Assembly (NCBI GenBank): GCA_020637895.1
Contig: JACKJP010000009.1
Location: 1 to 64,000, forward strand
Source: Rhodobiaceae bacterium
Lineage (GTDB): Bacteria; Pseudomonadota; Alphaproteobacteria; Rhizobiales; Tepidamorphaceae
DNA length: 64,000 nt
Direction of reading: 5' to 3'
How positions within the stretch are numbered: position 1 is the stretch's first letter; the number at the start of each line of letters is the position of its first letter. Of the stretch, positions 1 to 9,680 are shown in pieces. Below the pieces are notes generated by a model that saw only the letters and a list, made by a program, of their open reading frames with translations, did no database searches and was not told the origin of the DNA. The position numbers and the translations under genes are program-made.

Positions 1-1479
1 ATGGCAAGATCGCACCATCTGCCGCCCAGTGCCGCCAGTCTGACGGCTTCCCTCCGCGATCTTGGTTACTCGCTTGAAACCGCCGTTGCGGACCTGATCG
101 ACAACAGCATCTCGGCGGACGCGACGGATATTCAGATATTCTGCGACATGAGCCGTAGTGCGCCGGTGCTCATCATCGCCGACAACGGCTGCGGAATGAA
201 CGAGGAAGAGGTAATCGCGGCGATGCGCCACGGTGCCACCGATCCGCGCAAAGAGCGAGGGCCGAAAGACCTCGGACGCTTCGGCCTCGGCCTCAAGACC
301 GCCTCCTTCTCTCAGTGTCGTCGCCTGACAGTGGTCAGTGCCGTGAAGGGCCATCGCGCAGGCGCGGAATGGAGCCTCGCCCGGATTGAGGATGACGACG
401 ACTGGTTCATCTCAGTTCTCGATCCTAGCGAGATCGCGGAGCAGCCTTTTATCGAGACGCTCGGCGAAACCGGAACGCTGGTCATCTGGCGTGACCTCGA
501 CCGGCTGCTCGAGGAGGAGACCGGGCAGAAGCGCGACGAGATCGTCAACGAGAAGTTGGTGGTTGTCGAAAGGCATCTGTCGCTCGTCTTCCACCGCTTT
601 CTCGCCGGCGAGGTAAAAGGTCGGCGGAAGCTGGCCATCCGCATCAACGGCCATCCGATCGCCGCCTTCGATCCCTTCTGCCGGAAGAACGAGGCGACCC
701 AGATATTGCGGGAAGAGAAGGTCTGGATAGGCGACGTGCCGATCGTGATGCAGCCCTACATCCTGCCTCACCACAGCCGGCTCTCCGCTTCCGAATACGA
801 CTATTATCAGGATCGCAGCGACTTCATCTCCAACCAAGGTGCCTACGTCTATCGCAACGGCCGCCTCATGGCTTGGGGCGACTGGTTCCGGCTGGTGCCC
901 AAGGGGGAGGCGACAAAGCTGGCGCGAGTCCAGATCGATTTTCCGAACAGTCTCGATGAAGCTTGGACCATCGATATCAAGAAGTCACGCGCCCGGCCGC
1001 CGCATGCCGTGCGCGAGCGCCTGCGGCAGATCATAAGCCAGATCACCGCTCGCAGCGTCACCGTCCATCGCGGTCGCGGCCAGAAGCTGTTTCAGGAGAG
1101 CCAGGCACCGCTCTGGGAACGCTATGCGGATCATGATGGTATCCGATTCGCGATCAACACGGAGCACCCGCTCATCGCTTCTCTCTGCGCCAAGCTGGCA
1201 TCCGACGATGCCGCCTCGCTGGGCGTGCTGCTCGATTCCATCGCCGCTACGCTACCAGTCGAGATGATCTATTCTGACTACTCGACGCATCCGCGTGAGG
1301 TGAGCCAAGCGGCCACGGACAGGGACCAGACGCTGGATCGGCTGAAAAGCCTCAAGCAGGTGCTCTACGGCGACGGACCGGGTGACCCGCAGGCATTCCT
1401 CCAGATCGTGCGATCGACGCGTCTCTTCGACGGACAAATCGAGACAGCCGAGAAATTTATAGCAGAGACTTTCGCATGA
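1..1479 (+). CDS. GHKL (MutL/MORC-like) ATPase of a Z1/AIPR defence operon
   Basis: Predicted 492-residue ATPase of the Hsp90/MutL/MORC (GHKL) fold. The Bergerat motifs are visible near the N-terminus: the N-box ADLIDNSI (about residues 30-37), the G1 motif DNGCGM (about 61-66) and GRFGLGLKTAS (about 92-102). The rest resembles the S5-like transducer region and C-terminal part of this family. The stop overlaps the Z1 start at 1476 by four bases, so the four genes to 7148 form one operon. In such operons the ATPase is thought to act as an ATP-driven clamp on DNA beside the helicase and nuclease. That role is inferred. The ATG is the first base of the window, so the RBS and promoter cannot be seen. 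Confidence 0.88.
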   Translation: MARSHHLPPSAASLTASLRDLGYSLETAVADLIDNSISADATDIQIFCDMSRSAPVLIIADNGCGMNEEEVIAAMRHGATDPRKERGPKDLGRFGLGLKTASFSQCRRLTVVSAVKGHRAGAEWSLARIEDDDDWFISVLDPSEIAEQPFIETLGETGTLVIWRDLDRLLEEETGQKRDEIVNEKLVVVERHLSLVFHRFLAGEVKGRRKLAIRINGHPIAAFDPFCRKNEATQILREEKVWIGDVPIVMQPYILPHHSRLSASEYDYYQDRSDFISNQGAYVYRNGRLMAWGDWFRLVPKGEATKLARVQIDFPNSLDEAWTIDIKKSRARPPHAVRERLRQIISQITARSVTVHRGRGQKLFQESQAPLWERYADHDGIRFAINTEHPLIASLCAKLASDDAASLGVLLDSIAATLPVEMIYSDYSTHPREVSQAATDRDQTLDRLKSLKQVLYGDGPGDPQAFLQIVRSTRLFDGQIETAEKFIAETFA

Positions 1480-4136
1480 CCGGCACAATCATCACCGAAG
1501 AACGCAACATCGCCAACGCGCTGATCTCGGGTCTCGCCAACTTGACCGAGACACCGACGCGCGAGCAGGTGGAGGAGAAGGCGAAGCAGATCGCCGCCAT
1601 CTTCGGCTACACGGGCGACCTCCGCAACATCATCACCGAGGCGATGATCTCGGTCGACACGCGCATGGGTGCAGGTGTCTCGCTCGTCGACGTCGCCGCG
1701 AAGCATGACGACCAGTGGGTCCGCAAGCGTGAGGACATCACTTGGACCTATGGTAACGCCTATGAGAACTTCCTGCTGAAGGACGGCTGGCCGCCCCGGA
1801 TGGTCCAGTCGCTGAGCGACGTGACCAGCCGCATCCTAGGGCATCTCCAAGACCCCCATAGCGAGGGGACGACGTGGAATCGCCGCGGCTTGGTCATCGG
1901 TCATGTCCAGTCCGGCAAGACCGCTAACTACACCGGCCTGATCGCCCGAGCTGCCGACGCCGGCTACAAGTTCATCATCGTTATCGCAGGTATTCACAAC
2001 AATCTGCGCAAGCAGACCCAAGAGCGCATCGACGAAGCCTTCATCGGGCGGTCCAGCGATCCGGAGGACCGTCGCTCCATCGGTGTCGGGCTCGATCCCG
2101 GCTATCCTCACCCGGCGACGCTCACTAACATTAACGAGGATTTCAATAAGAATACCGCAGCAAAGAGCGGCTGGAAGATCAACGATTTCTCCAAGCCTAT
2201 CATCCTCATCATTAAGAAGAACGTCACTACCCTGACGGCGCTGCACAAATGGTTGAAGGCGCTGAACGCCGAGGGCGATGGCCGGATTTCCGACGTGCCG
2301 ATGCTGCTCATCGACGACGAGGCCGACAACGCCTCGATCAACACCAACAAAGAGGATCTCGACCCCACCCGGACCAATGCCATGATCAGGCGTGTCCTGG
2401 GGCTGTTCGCAAAATCCTGCTACGTCGGCTACACGGCGACGCCGTTCGCCAACATCTTCATCAACCCCGACGCCTATGACGATGATGTGCGAGAGGAGCT
2501 GTTCCCGCGCGACTTCATCTACTGCCTCGATGCGCCGACGACCTATTTCGGCGCTGAGAAGGTATTCCTTGACGACGAGACCAGCCAGTCGATCGTGAAG
2601 CCGATCGACGACTGCGAGGACTTCCTTCCGTACAGGCACAAGCGCGACGACCCCGTTCCGGAGCTGCCGCCCAGCCTCTACCGCGCGCTGGACGAATTCA
2701 TCGTTGCACGCGCCATCCGAAACCTGCGAGGGCAGACCGGCAAGCACTGCTCGATGATGATCAACGTATCGCGTTTTGTGCCGGTGCAGCAGGCCGTGCG
2801 CGATTTCCTCAGCCTTCGCGAAAAGAAGATGAGCGAGGCGGTCCGCGCGAACTATCTCATGCCGGAATCCGTCTCTTCGACGAACGTCTACATGCAGCAC
2901 CTGAAACAGGCGTTCGACACCGAATATGCTGATGCGGGCTTCACCTGGCCCGAGGTCAAGGCGGCGCTCAACGGCGTGTTCGACCACCTCCACCTCTATG
3001 TCATCAACAGCAAGAGCGATGAGGTACTCGACTACACCCGGTACGAGAAGGAGGGCGTCGGCCTCACCGCCATCGCCGTCGGCGGTCTCAGCCTTTCGCG
3101 CGGCCTGACCATTGAGGGCCTAACCGTCAGCTACATGTATCGCAACACCAAGATGTACGACACGCTGATGCAGATGGGTCGCTGGTTCGGCTACCGGCCG
3201 GGCTTCGAGGATATCTGCCGCGTCCATCTCTCGCGCGACTCCATCAACTGGTATTCCCATATCGCCGAGGCCGCCGAGGAACTCACCCAGCAGGTCAAGC
3301 GGATGCGGCGCGACGGGTTGAGCCCGAAGGATTTCGGTCTGTATGTCCGTTCGCACCCTGACAGCCTGCTGATCACCGCCGCCAACAAGATGCGGTCGGG
3401 CCAGGAGGTCACAGTCGAACAGAGCTTCAGCGGGCGACTGCGGGAGAGCTACGTCGTCTCGACCGATCCGGAGGTGAACGTGCGGAACTTCGAGCTTATC
3501 GCCGAGCAGTGGCGTAACGGCTTTGGAGGGCGGCCAAGTATAGACACCGGGAAGGGCTTGATCTTCCGCGACGTCCCGATCGCGACGGTCGAGGATTTCC
3601 TTACGCAGTTCGAGACCCACTCGACCTTCGCCGGCATTAAATCGGACGTCGTCAACTATCTCGAACGGATCGCGGAAAAGCGCCCGCTCGCCGACGTCCT
3701 GCTCATCTCCCCCGGAGGCGCACCCGGCGATGGCGGGACGTTCACGCTGAGAAGCCAGGTGCGTGTCGTCGGCAAGGATCAGCCAAACAGAACCGCGTGG
3801 CGCCTGAACAAGGATCGTGTCGCTTCTCGCGGCGACGAGAAGCTCGGGCTCGATGACGCGCAGCGGAAGGAGGCCGAGGCGCTGGCCGGCGGCGAAGATG
3901 GAACCGGAGCGGTGTCCGATACCCACTACCGGATGGTCCGGAACAGGCCGCTCCTCATGATCCACAGCCTCGAACCCAGAGACGGGGCCGTGGCAGGACC
4001 AATCGCCGCTTTCGGCGTCAGCTTTCCCTACGGAGACTATTCGACCACCATCAACGTGGTCGTGAACAAGGTCTGGCTCCAGCAGATGCAGGGTTATGGC
4101 GACGATCCGGACGAGGAGGAGGACTACGATGTCTGA
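1476..4136 (+). CDS. Z1 domain-containing SF2 helicase-like protein
   Basis: An 886-residue protein with SF2 ATPase motifs: Walker A GHVQSGKTANY (about 142-152), a DEAD-box-like Walker B LLIDDEAD (about 277-284), motif III-like GYTATPFAN (about 318-326) and a motif VI-like QMGRWFGYR (about 565-573). This is the family named for the Z1 domain, found in restriction and defence operons with GHKL ATPases and AIPR proteins. It is expected to use ATP to translocate on or remodel DNA and pass it to the DUF4420 nuclease encoded next. It overlaps the ATPase gene by four bases, and the next gene starts inside its 3' end at 4129. No frameshift or missing motif was seen. Confidence 0.9.
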   Translation: MTGTIITEERNIANALISGLANLTETPTREQVEEKAKQIAAIFGYTGDLRNIITEAMISVDTRMGAGVSLVDVAAKHDDQWVRKREDITWTYGNAYENFLLKDGWPPRMVQSLSDVTSRILGHLQDPHSEGTTWNRRGLVIGHVQSGKTANYTGLIARAADAGYKFIIVIAGIHNNLRKQTQERIDEAFIGRSSDPEDRRSIGVGLDPGYPHPATLTNINEDFNKNTAAKSGWKINDFSKPIILIIKKNVTTLTALHKWLKALNAEGDGRISDVPMLLIDDEADNASINTNKEDLDPTRTNAMIRRVLGLFAKSCYVGYTATPFANIFINPDAYDDDVREELFPRDFIYCLDAPTTYFGAEKVFLDDETSQSIVKPIDDCEDFLPYRHKRDDPVPELPPSLYRALDEFIVARAIRNLRGQTGKHCSMMINVSRFVPVQQAVRDFLSLREKKMSEAVRANYLMPESVSSTNVYMQHLKQAFDTEYADAGFTWPEVKAALNGVFDHLHLYVINSKSDEVLDYTRYEKEGVGLTAIAVGGLSLSRGLTIEGLTVSYMYRNTKMYDTLMQMGRWFGYRPGFEDICRVHLSRDSINWYSHIAEAAEELTQQVKRMRRDGLSPKDFGLYVRSHPDSLLITAANKMRSGQEVTVEQSFSGRLRESYVVSTDPEVNVRNFELIAEQWRNGFGGRPSIDTGKGLIFRDVPIATVEDFLTQFETHSTFAGIKSDVVNYLERIAEKRPLADVLLISPGGAPGDGGTFTLRSQVRVVGKDQPNRTAWRLNKDRVASRGDEKLGLDDAQRKEAEALAGGEDGTGAVSDTHYRMVRNRPLLMIHSLEPRDGAVAGPIAAFGVSFPYGDYSTTINVVVNKVWLQQMQGYGDDPDEEEDYDV

Positions 4137-5094
4137 GTCCTCGCCGTGGGATGAGATCGCGGTCCCCGGTGCGGACTTCAACGTCCGTCAGGTTCCCGGC
4201 GAAACCACCGTACCCTGCTTCTGGGGACGCGACACGACCGGCTCCTGCCTGTTCATTGCGGAGCTTCAAGGCGATCACACCGACCAGTTCCGGAAGAATG
4301 TGGTTACGGTGCATGGTATTGACGTCGATCTTCGCGGGGGCGAGCCGGGACAGCAGCGATTTGTCCTCACTCTCGAAAAGCAGGTCGATCGCGACCTTTT
4401 CGAGGGCCTTTGTCGGACGCTCGCCTCTGCGCTGGAGCGCGCTACTGATTCCGCCAGCTCGCTCGCCGTCGCACTGGCGCACATCCGGCGCTGGAAGACC
4501 TTCCTGTCCGGTCGCAGCCAGCATCTGTCAGCCGAGGAAGTCCGCGGCCTCTTCGCTGAACTCACCTTCCTGCTGGAGATGATCGACCGACAGCCATCAT
4601 CCGCTGTCGCGGTGGAAGCCTGGCTCGGCCCGGAGAAATCCCATCAGGATTTCATCTTCGGCAACACGGCGGTGGAGATCAAATCGCTGTCCGGCACCGA
4701 GCGAAGCACGGTGCGCATTTCGTCAGAGGATCAGCTTGAGTCCCTGAACGACGCGCTGTTTCTGCGCATCTACCGATTGAGCAGCCTGCCGGATGCGGCA
4801 GGCTCCCAGTCGCTCAACGAGATCGTCGCCGCAGTGCAGGGACGACTCGGCGAAGCGGAGGCCGTCGAAGCTTTCGACCGCAAGCTGGTAGCACACGGCT
4901 ATGCGCCGCTTCCCGACTACGACGCGCCGCTCTTTGTCGTCAGCGATGTGCACAGTTATCGCGTCGGCGACGGGTTTCCGCGCCTTATGCGGTCGCAATT
5001 GCCGACAGGCATCGACAGAGTTGCCTACGATATCCGGCTGGAAACCATTGCGCCCTATGAATGCGATAATGCGGGAGTATTCGGGGGTAACTGA
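4129..5094 (+). CDS. DUF4420 PD-(D/E)xK motif protein
   Basis: A 321-residue predicted nuclease of the PD-(D/E)xK superfamily. The catalytic core is visible as HQDF followed by VEIK: Asp at about residue 174, then Glu183-x-Lys185. A preceding helix contains a conserved-looking Glu (LFAELTFLLE). The ATG at 4129 was chosen because a strong GGAGGAGG ribosome site ends about seven bases upstream. An in-frame ATG at 4096 would lie deeper in the Z1 gene and has no such site. Its stop overlaps the AIPR start (TGATG). In this operon it is the best candidate for the DNA-cutting subunit. That is inferred from the fold and context. Confidence 0.85.
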   Translation: MSESSPWDEIAVPGADFNVRQVPGETTVPCFWGRDTTGSCLFIAELQGDHTDQFRKNVVTVHGIDVDLRGGEPGQQRFVLTLEKQVDRDLFEGLCRTLASALERATDSASSLAVALAHIRRWKTFLSGRSQHLSAEEVRGLFAELTFLLEMIDRQPSSAVAVEAWLGPEKSHQDFIFGNTAVEIKSLSGTERSTVRISSEDQLESLNDALFLRIYRLSSLPDAAGSQSLNEIVAAVQGRLGEAEAVEAFDRKLVAHGYAPLPDYDAPLFVVSDVHSYRVGDGFPRLMRSQLPTGIDRVAYDIRLETIAPYECDNAGVFGGN

Positions 5095-7148
5095 TGGAGC
5101 AGACCGTAGAGGAGTTCTTTCACGACTTCCGTCAGGAGACGCTGGCCGATGCCGAGGCGAACAGCACTTATCAGCTTGAAGCCTTCATGGAGGCAGTCTC
5201 CACTGAGCTGATCGAGACCGGCTTCATCGAAGGTTTCGAGCACTGCCATTACCGCGCGCCGCGCGGCATGCGGGTCGACGGCTACTGGTTCAACGACGAG
5301 GGCGCGCTCGACATCTTTGTCGCCGACTTCGATTGCCGGCGCGAGCTGGAGACGCTCACGCGCACGGATGTGGACGCCACATTCAAGCGCGTCGTTAATT
5401 TTTTCGAGGCGAGCCTTCAAGGGACGCTGGAGCCCGATGTCACCACCCCTGAATACGGGCTGGTCCGGCAGATTGCCGACCGGAGGGCGATGCTGCGTCA
5501 GGTCAATTTCTATCTGACCTCCGAGCGTGTGTTGAGCGACCGCTTCCAGGCGTTTCCCGACGGTGAGGTCGGCGTCATCCGTGCCACCTATCACATCTGG
5601 GACATGGCCCGCTTCCAGCGCCAGCGCAGTTCGCGCGGACACAAGGAGCCGCTCGACATCGATTTCGTCGAAATGTTCGGGGATGGCATCAACTGCCTGC
5701 CTGCCAATCTCGGCTCGGATTCCTATCAGTCCTACCTGATCGTTATGCCCGCCCCGCTTCTGGCCGCGCTCTATGACCGCTACAGCGCACGCCTGCTGGA
5801 GCAGAACGTGCGGACCTTCCTCCAAGCCCGCGCACAGGTGAACAAAGGTATCCGCGCGACCATCATGAACGAGCCGCAGATGTTCTTCGCCTACAACAAC
5901 GGCATCACCGCGACGGCGCAGGAGGTCGAGACCCGGATGACCGATAGCGGCCTCCAGATCATCCGCATGACCGATCTCCAGATCGTCAACGGCGGCCAGA
6001 CGACCGCTTCGCTTTTCCATACTCAGCGCCGCGACAAGGCGGACCTGTCGGGCATCTTCGTCCAGATGAAGCTGTCGGTGATCGACAGCGAGCAGAGCGA
6101 AATGGTCGTCCCGCGTATCTCCGAATATGCCAATACCCAGAATAGGGTGAACGCGGCCGACTTTTTCTCCAATCACCCGTTTCACGTCCGTATGGCTGAG
6201 TTCTCGCGCCGCATCTGGGCTCCCGCCCAGCAGGGTGCACAGCGCGAAACGAAGTGGTTCTACGAGCGTGCACGCGGCCAGTACGTGGACGCACAGTCGA
6301 AGCTCACCGCCGCCGAGCAGAAGCGGTTCCGGACGGAATATCCCAAGACGCAGATGTTCACGAAAACCGACCTCGCTAAGTTCGAGAACGTCTTCGATGA
6401 TCACCCACGTTGGGTAAACCTCGGCAGCCAGAAAAACTTCGCACGCTACGCGCTGCGGGTCGGCAAGGAATGGGAGAAATCGTCCGACAGCTTCAACGAG
6501 TTCTATTTCAAGCGCGCCATCGCCCGTGGTATCCTGTTCCGTGCGACCGAGAAGCTGGTTTCGGTGCAGTCTTGGTATAACGGAGGCTATCGGGCCAACA
6601 TAGTGGCCTACACGCTCTCCATGCTCGGCGAGGTTACCAAGCGCCGGAAAACGACCGTCGATTATCAGCGTATCTGGTCAGCCCAAGCGATCGACGACGT
6701 GCTATCAGAGGCGGTGGTCACAATCGCGACGGCCGTGAACGAGGACATCACTCGACCTCCACAGGGCATCTCCAACATCTCCGAATGGTGTAAGCGAGAG
6801 GGGTGCTGGACGCGCCTGCTCGACCAGGTCGATCACATCACTGAGTTGCTGCCGGAGGCGTTCTGGAGCGAGCTCGCCTCGGTCGAGGATAATCGGCACG
6901 AGGCGAAGACGGCCCGACAGACACAAAAGATCGACAATGGGATCGAGGTTCAACGGCAGGTCTTCGAGGTGCCGCCGGCACAGTGGTCGGCAATCCTCCG
7001 CGAAGGTTCCAGCCGCCGGCTGCTTACACCAAAGGAAGTGGGCATCCTCCAGATCGCTGCGCAAATGCCCGCGAAGATTCCTACCGAGCGGCAGAGCGTG
7101 ATTTTGATCGAGATTCTTAACAAGGCGCATCAAGAAGGATTCATCTGA
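5094..7148 (+). CDS. AIPR family protein (abortive infection type)
   Basis: A 684-residue protein with the AIPR family signature: the FAYNNGITATA segment (about residues 263-273), then IVNGGQTTASLF (about 297-308). AIPR stands for abortive infection phage resistance, and members recur in defence islands with Z1 and GHKL partners. The biochemical activity is poorly known. It starts on a TGATG overlap with the DUF4420 gene and is the last gene of the operon. About 128 bases without a gene follow. Function in phage defence is inferred from family and neighbours only. Confidence 0.88.
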   Translation: MEQTVEEFFHDFRQETLADAEANSTYQLEAFMEAVSTELIETGFIEGFEHCHYRAPRGMRVDGYWFNDEGALDIFVADFDCRRELETLTRTDVDATFKRVVNFFEASLQGTLEPDVTTPEYGLVRQIADRRAMLRQVNFYLTSERVLSDRFQAFPDGEVGVIRATYHIWDMARFQRQRSSRGHKEPLDIDFVEMFGDGINCLPANLGSDSYQSYLIVMPAPLLAALYDRYSARLLEQNVRTFLQARAQVNKGIRATIMNEPQMFFAYNNGITATAQEVETRMTDSGLQIIRMTDLQIVNGGQTTASLFHTQRRDKADLSGIFVQMKLSVIDSEQSEMVVPRISEYANTQNRVNAADFFSNHPFHVRMAEFSRRIWAPAQQGAQRETKWFYERARGQYVDAQSKLTAAEQKRFRTEYPKTQMFTKTDLAKFENVFDDHPRWVNLGSQKNFARYALRVGKEWEKSSDSFNEFYFKRAIARGILFRATEKLVSVQSWYNGGYRANIVAYTLSMLGEVTKRRKTTVDYQRIWSAQAIDDVLSEAVVTIATAVNEDITRPPQGISNISEWCKREGCWTRLLDQVDHITELLPEAFWSELASVEDNRHEAKTARQTQKIDNGIEVQRQVFEVPPAQWSAILREGSSRRLLTPKEVGILQIAAQMPAKIPTERQSVILIEILNKAHQEGFI

Positions 7149-7226
7149 GAAGCTGCTAGGATGTGCCGGGCGCTGCTGTTTATGTTCGATCGCATGAGCC
7201 ATTATCGTAGGGCTATAGCGTAAACG

Positions 7227-7241
7227 TAGTGATCATCACTA
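7227..7241. repeat. 15-bp palindrome after the defence operon
   Basis: The sequence TAGTGATCATCACTA is a perfect inverted repeat (7 + 1 + 7) in the short gap between the AIPR gene and the convergent lipoprotein gene. It could mark a protein-binding site or a weak hairpin. No T-run follows, so a classical terminator is unlikely. Confidence 0.35.
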
Positions 7242-7276
7242 TCGGTCGCGGCCCGCCAGCGATAGAACTGCGCTGC

Positions 7277-7585
7277 CTAGGCTGACTTCGCGCATTCGTC
7301 GGCTTCGTATGTGAGATGCTGCTCCAATCCCGGCGTGACGTAACCGACCGGGCAAAGTCGCTCGCCACCGCCCACCTCGAAAAGACGAATGTAGCCGGAG
7401 CCTTCGCAATTTATGCGTTTGTTGACCGTCAACCGCCCGTCGTGCCGCGCAAGAGGCGTGATCGTTCCGCAAAGTTCAAGCTGAGCGGACTGAATAGTCG
7501 CACCGTCGTCTATAACGGTGAAGCTACTCTGGACGTCTGAGCACCCAGCGAATACGCAAATGGGGATGAGGTTCAGCCACTTCAT
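7277..7585 (-). CDS. small putative lipoprotein
   Basis: A 102-residue protein with a short hydrophobic N-terminus ending in a lipobox-like FAGC (Cys at about residue 15), so it is probably an acylated, membrane-anchored periplasmic protein. The mature part has three further cysteines and no domain I recognise. It faces the defence operon and is separated from it by about 128 bases. It may be accessory cargo. Function unknown. Confidence 0.55.
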   Translation of the reverse strand: MKWLNLIPICVFAGCSDVQSSFTVIDDGATIQSAQLELCGTITPLARHDGRLTVNKRINCEGSGYIRLFEVGGGERLCPVGYVTPGLEQHLTYEADECAKSA

Positions 7586-7667
7586 GTTGGCAAGCTAGTC
7601 TTTGAGTTCATGTGTCGCAATCTGTTGCCGCATGCACGATGCCGCGAGTAAATCAGGACCGTCCCTC

Positions 7668-8510
7668 ATGGAAGCATCATACATCGACCTCCGCGACGGC
7701 TGGATGAACGGCGACCGCGATCGCGAGCGAGCCCTGCACTTGTTGTATCTCGCCTGGATGCATTGGGCTGAACCGCAATTACTGACAGGGCTAACTGACA
7801 ATCCTACGGCCAGGGATTTGTGGCTCGAAATCTATGAGCATTTCGGTGGCGAGATTTCCACCGACGCAGAATTTCTACATGTGGCAGGTTTGATGGCTTC
7901 TCTGTTCCCCTGGGGCTTGGGTGACGAGAATAAGTGGGCGGCGACAGCCGAACGTCTGCAGGCGCGCTCGCTCGAACTGCAACCGGATGGCTTTCCGGCT
8001 GTCATGTTCGAGGGGCGAGGTGATTACGGCGAGTATTTTGCGCATCATGCGCGGCGGATTGATGCGCCTGAGGTGTTTACCTCTTCACTCGGCAAGACAA
8101 GCGCTCTGGCTGCTATGAGCATACTCTTCTTCGCTCTGATAACTATCGTCATTCTGTCAAAGGAAACGAATTGGACCCTACGCGCAGGCTGGGTTTTCTT
8201 AGGTATCAGCAGCCTCGCGAATGTCGTGATGTTGGTGCGGCCCTATCATCTTAAGATTGATGACGAGGGGTTCACGGTTTCCGGCGGAATGGGATTGGCA
8301 AACAGGACGATAGCGTGGCGCGACGTCGGCGAATTCTATGTGCGACGGATAAGTCTCGGCGCAAGTTTCGTGGGGTATACCTATGCCGACCGTAAAAAGG
8401 CGCCTCTGAAGGGGCTGCTGGGAAGAAGCTGGCAGATTCCGGGTTATTGGCCCGGTGGCCCGTGGGAGATGCTTCGGCGGCTAAACGAATATCGGCAAGG
8501 GATTCGTTAA
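7668..8510 (+). CDS. hypothetical membrane protein with PH-like C-terminal part
   Basis: About 280 residues if started at the ATG at 7668. An upstream in-frame ATG at 7602 gives an N-terminus of unusual composition. The soluble first half (to about residue 130) is rich in Trp and acidic residues and not recognised. Two hydrophobic segments follow (about 143-160 and 170-186), and then a beta-rich tail whose pattern (YHLKIDDEGFTVSGG, then IAWRDVGEFYV) resembles the PH-like domains of bacterial membrane proteins. Function unknown. The next gene is convergent and begins its stop only about 30 bases away. Confidence 0.6.
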   Translation: MEASYIDLRDGWMNGDRDRERALHLLYLAWMHWAEPQLLTGLTDNPTARDLWLEIYEHFGGEISTDAEFLHVAGLMASLFPWGLGDENKWAATAERLQARSLELQPDGFPAVMFEGRGDYGEYFAHHARRIDAPEVFTSSLGKTSALAAMSILFFALITIVILSKETNWTLRAGWVFLGISSLANVVMLVRPYHLKIDDEGFTVSGGMGLANRTIAWRDVGEFYVRRISLGASFVGYTYADRKKAPLKGLLGRSWQIPGYWPGGPWEMLRRLNEYRQGIR

Positions 8511-8540
8511 AGCGGTTCGTTTATCGGCCCGCTTGTCATC

Positions 8541-9215
8541 TTAATCTGCCGTATCAGGCCGACGCTCCATCACGGTCGGCAGCGGTGTGCCGCGCTTTCC
8601 CCGCTGGTCGCGACGGCGGTACTGGCTCTGATATTCGCGCCGCTGCCTGGTGACTTCGTAGAGCACGATTCCGGAACTCGTCCCAAGGTTCAGGCTTTCA
8701 ATCATGCCAAACATCGGAATGGCGACGCACATGTCGCAATGCTCCACCGCGAGCTCGCTGATGCCGCGCTTTTCGTTGCCGAACCAGACAGCAAGCTTTG
8801 TGTATTGCGTGAAATCGCCCTCATGCAGGTAGACGTTCGTCTTGCCCTTCACATGCGGCGAGGTGACGACTGAGACGAAACCCTTGCTTGTCAGATGGGC
8901 GATGCATTCCTCGGTGCTGTCGAAACGTTTCACGAAAGTCCATTTGACAGCGGAGACGGATGGTCCGGAAAGCGAGCGCCGCTCGCGCATATCCTGCCAA
9001 TCGTCGGGAAGCGACTTGCGCGGATCAATGATGTACGCCTTCTCGACACCCAACGCGTTGACGTTTCTGAGGACGGTTCCGATGTTCTTGATATCGTTGG
9101 GATCCTCAATGACCGCAACGAGATGCTTGCAACGGAACGGTTTGATAGCATCGGCGCGTGTTCGTACCGATTTTCTGGGCTTCTTTTCTTCGGTCGGCTC
9201 CATCTTCAGTCCCAT
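8541..9215 (-). CDS. TrmH (SpoU) family RNA methyltransferase
   Basis: A 224-residue SPOUT-class 2'-O-methyltransferase. All three SpoU motifs are visible: NIGTVLRNVNALG near the N-terminus, WFGNEKRGIS in the middle and IESLNLGTSSGIVLYE near the end, which form the knotted SAM site. These enzymes methylate ribose in tRNA (often G18) or rRNA. Which RNA is used here cannot be told. The N-terminal 25 residues are lysine- and arginine-rich, suiting RNA binding. The upstream membrane-protein gene ends four bases away, so the two are probably co-transcribed. Confidence 0.88.
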   Translation of the reverse strand: MGLKMEPTEEKKPRKSVRTRADAIKPFRCKHLVAVIEDPNDIKNIGTVLRNVNALGVEKAYIIDPRKSLPDDWQDMRERRSLSGPSVSAVKWTFVKRFDSTEECIAHLTSKGFVSVVTSPHVKGKTNVYLHEGDFTQYTKLAVWFGNEKRGISELAVEHCDMCVAIPMFGMIESLNLGTSSGIVLYEVTRQRREYQSQYRRRDQRGKRGTPLPTVMERRPDTAD

Positions 9216-9218
9216 ATT

Positions 9219-9647
9219 TCACACTTTGACGGCGCTTTTCTGGTCGATCAGCGCGGCTCTCATGCCGAGCAGCCATGCGATCCAGATGATCGCATATCCC
9301 TGCATGGGATACTCGTGCCACGGCAGTCCATTCTGCAAGCCGCGCACGACTTCCCAAACGAGCACGATGATGAACAGTGCGGCGGTTCCGCCGAAAACAA
9401 CAGTCGCGCCAATGGTGCGCATTGGGCGATCCCGCTTCAGTGTGAAGAGCCGCGTCTGCGGGTTGTAGCGGCGCGGGCAGAGCCATGCGATGCCGAGAAT
9501 GAAAGGCGCGGCTAGCAGGGCCGCAATGACGCTGCGTGGAACCAAACGCGCGCGCTGTCTTGCGACGCTTCTCACGAGGCCTGCGACCGGCTGTATCGGG
9601 AGTTTGAGGCTTTGGACGACCAGTTGCGTAAATCGTTGGAGCGCCAA
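9219..9647 (-). CDS. hypothetical membrane protein
   Basis: A 142-residue protein with three likely transmembrane segments (about residues 39-56, 78-100 and 115-132) and a basic N-terminus. No family recognised. Its stop lies four bases before the start of the TrmH-family gene, so they probably share a transcript. No functional link is evident. Confidence 0.55.
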   Translation of the reverse strand: MALQRFTQLVVQSLKLPIQPVAGLVRSVARQRARLVPRSVIAALLAAPFILGIAWLCPRRYNPQTRLFTLKRDRPMRTIGATVVFGGTAALFIIVLVWEVVRGLQNGLPWHEYPMQGYAIIWIAWLLGMRAALIDQKSAVKV

Positions 9648-9680
9648 AGCAATAAGACGCGGTGAAAGTCGTGGCTCGGA

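Noticed and set aside
5055..6404. Long minus-strand frame (449 codons) inside the AIPR gene
   Set aside because: Opposite strand of a conserved gene, without a ribosome site or recognisable domain. A shadow frame.
7414..7438. GTTGAC-C-GTCAAC inverted repeat
   Set aside because: It lies inside the lipoprotein gene and is far from the regulon.
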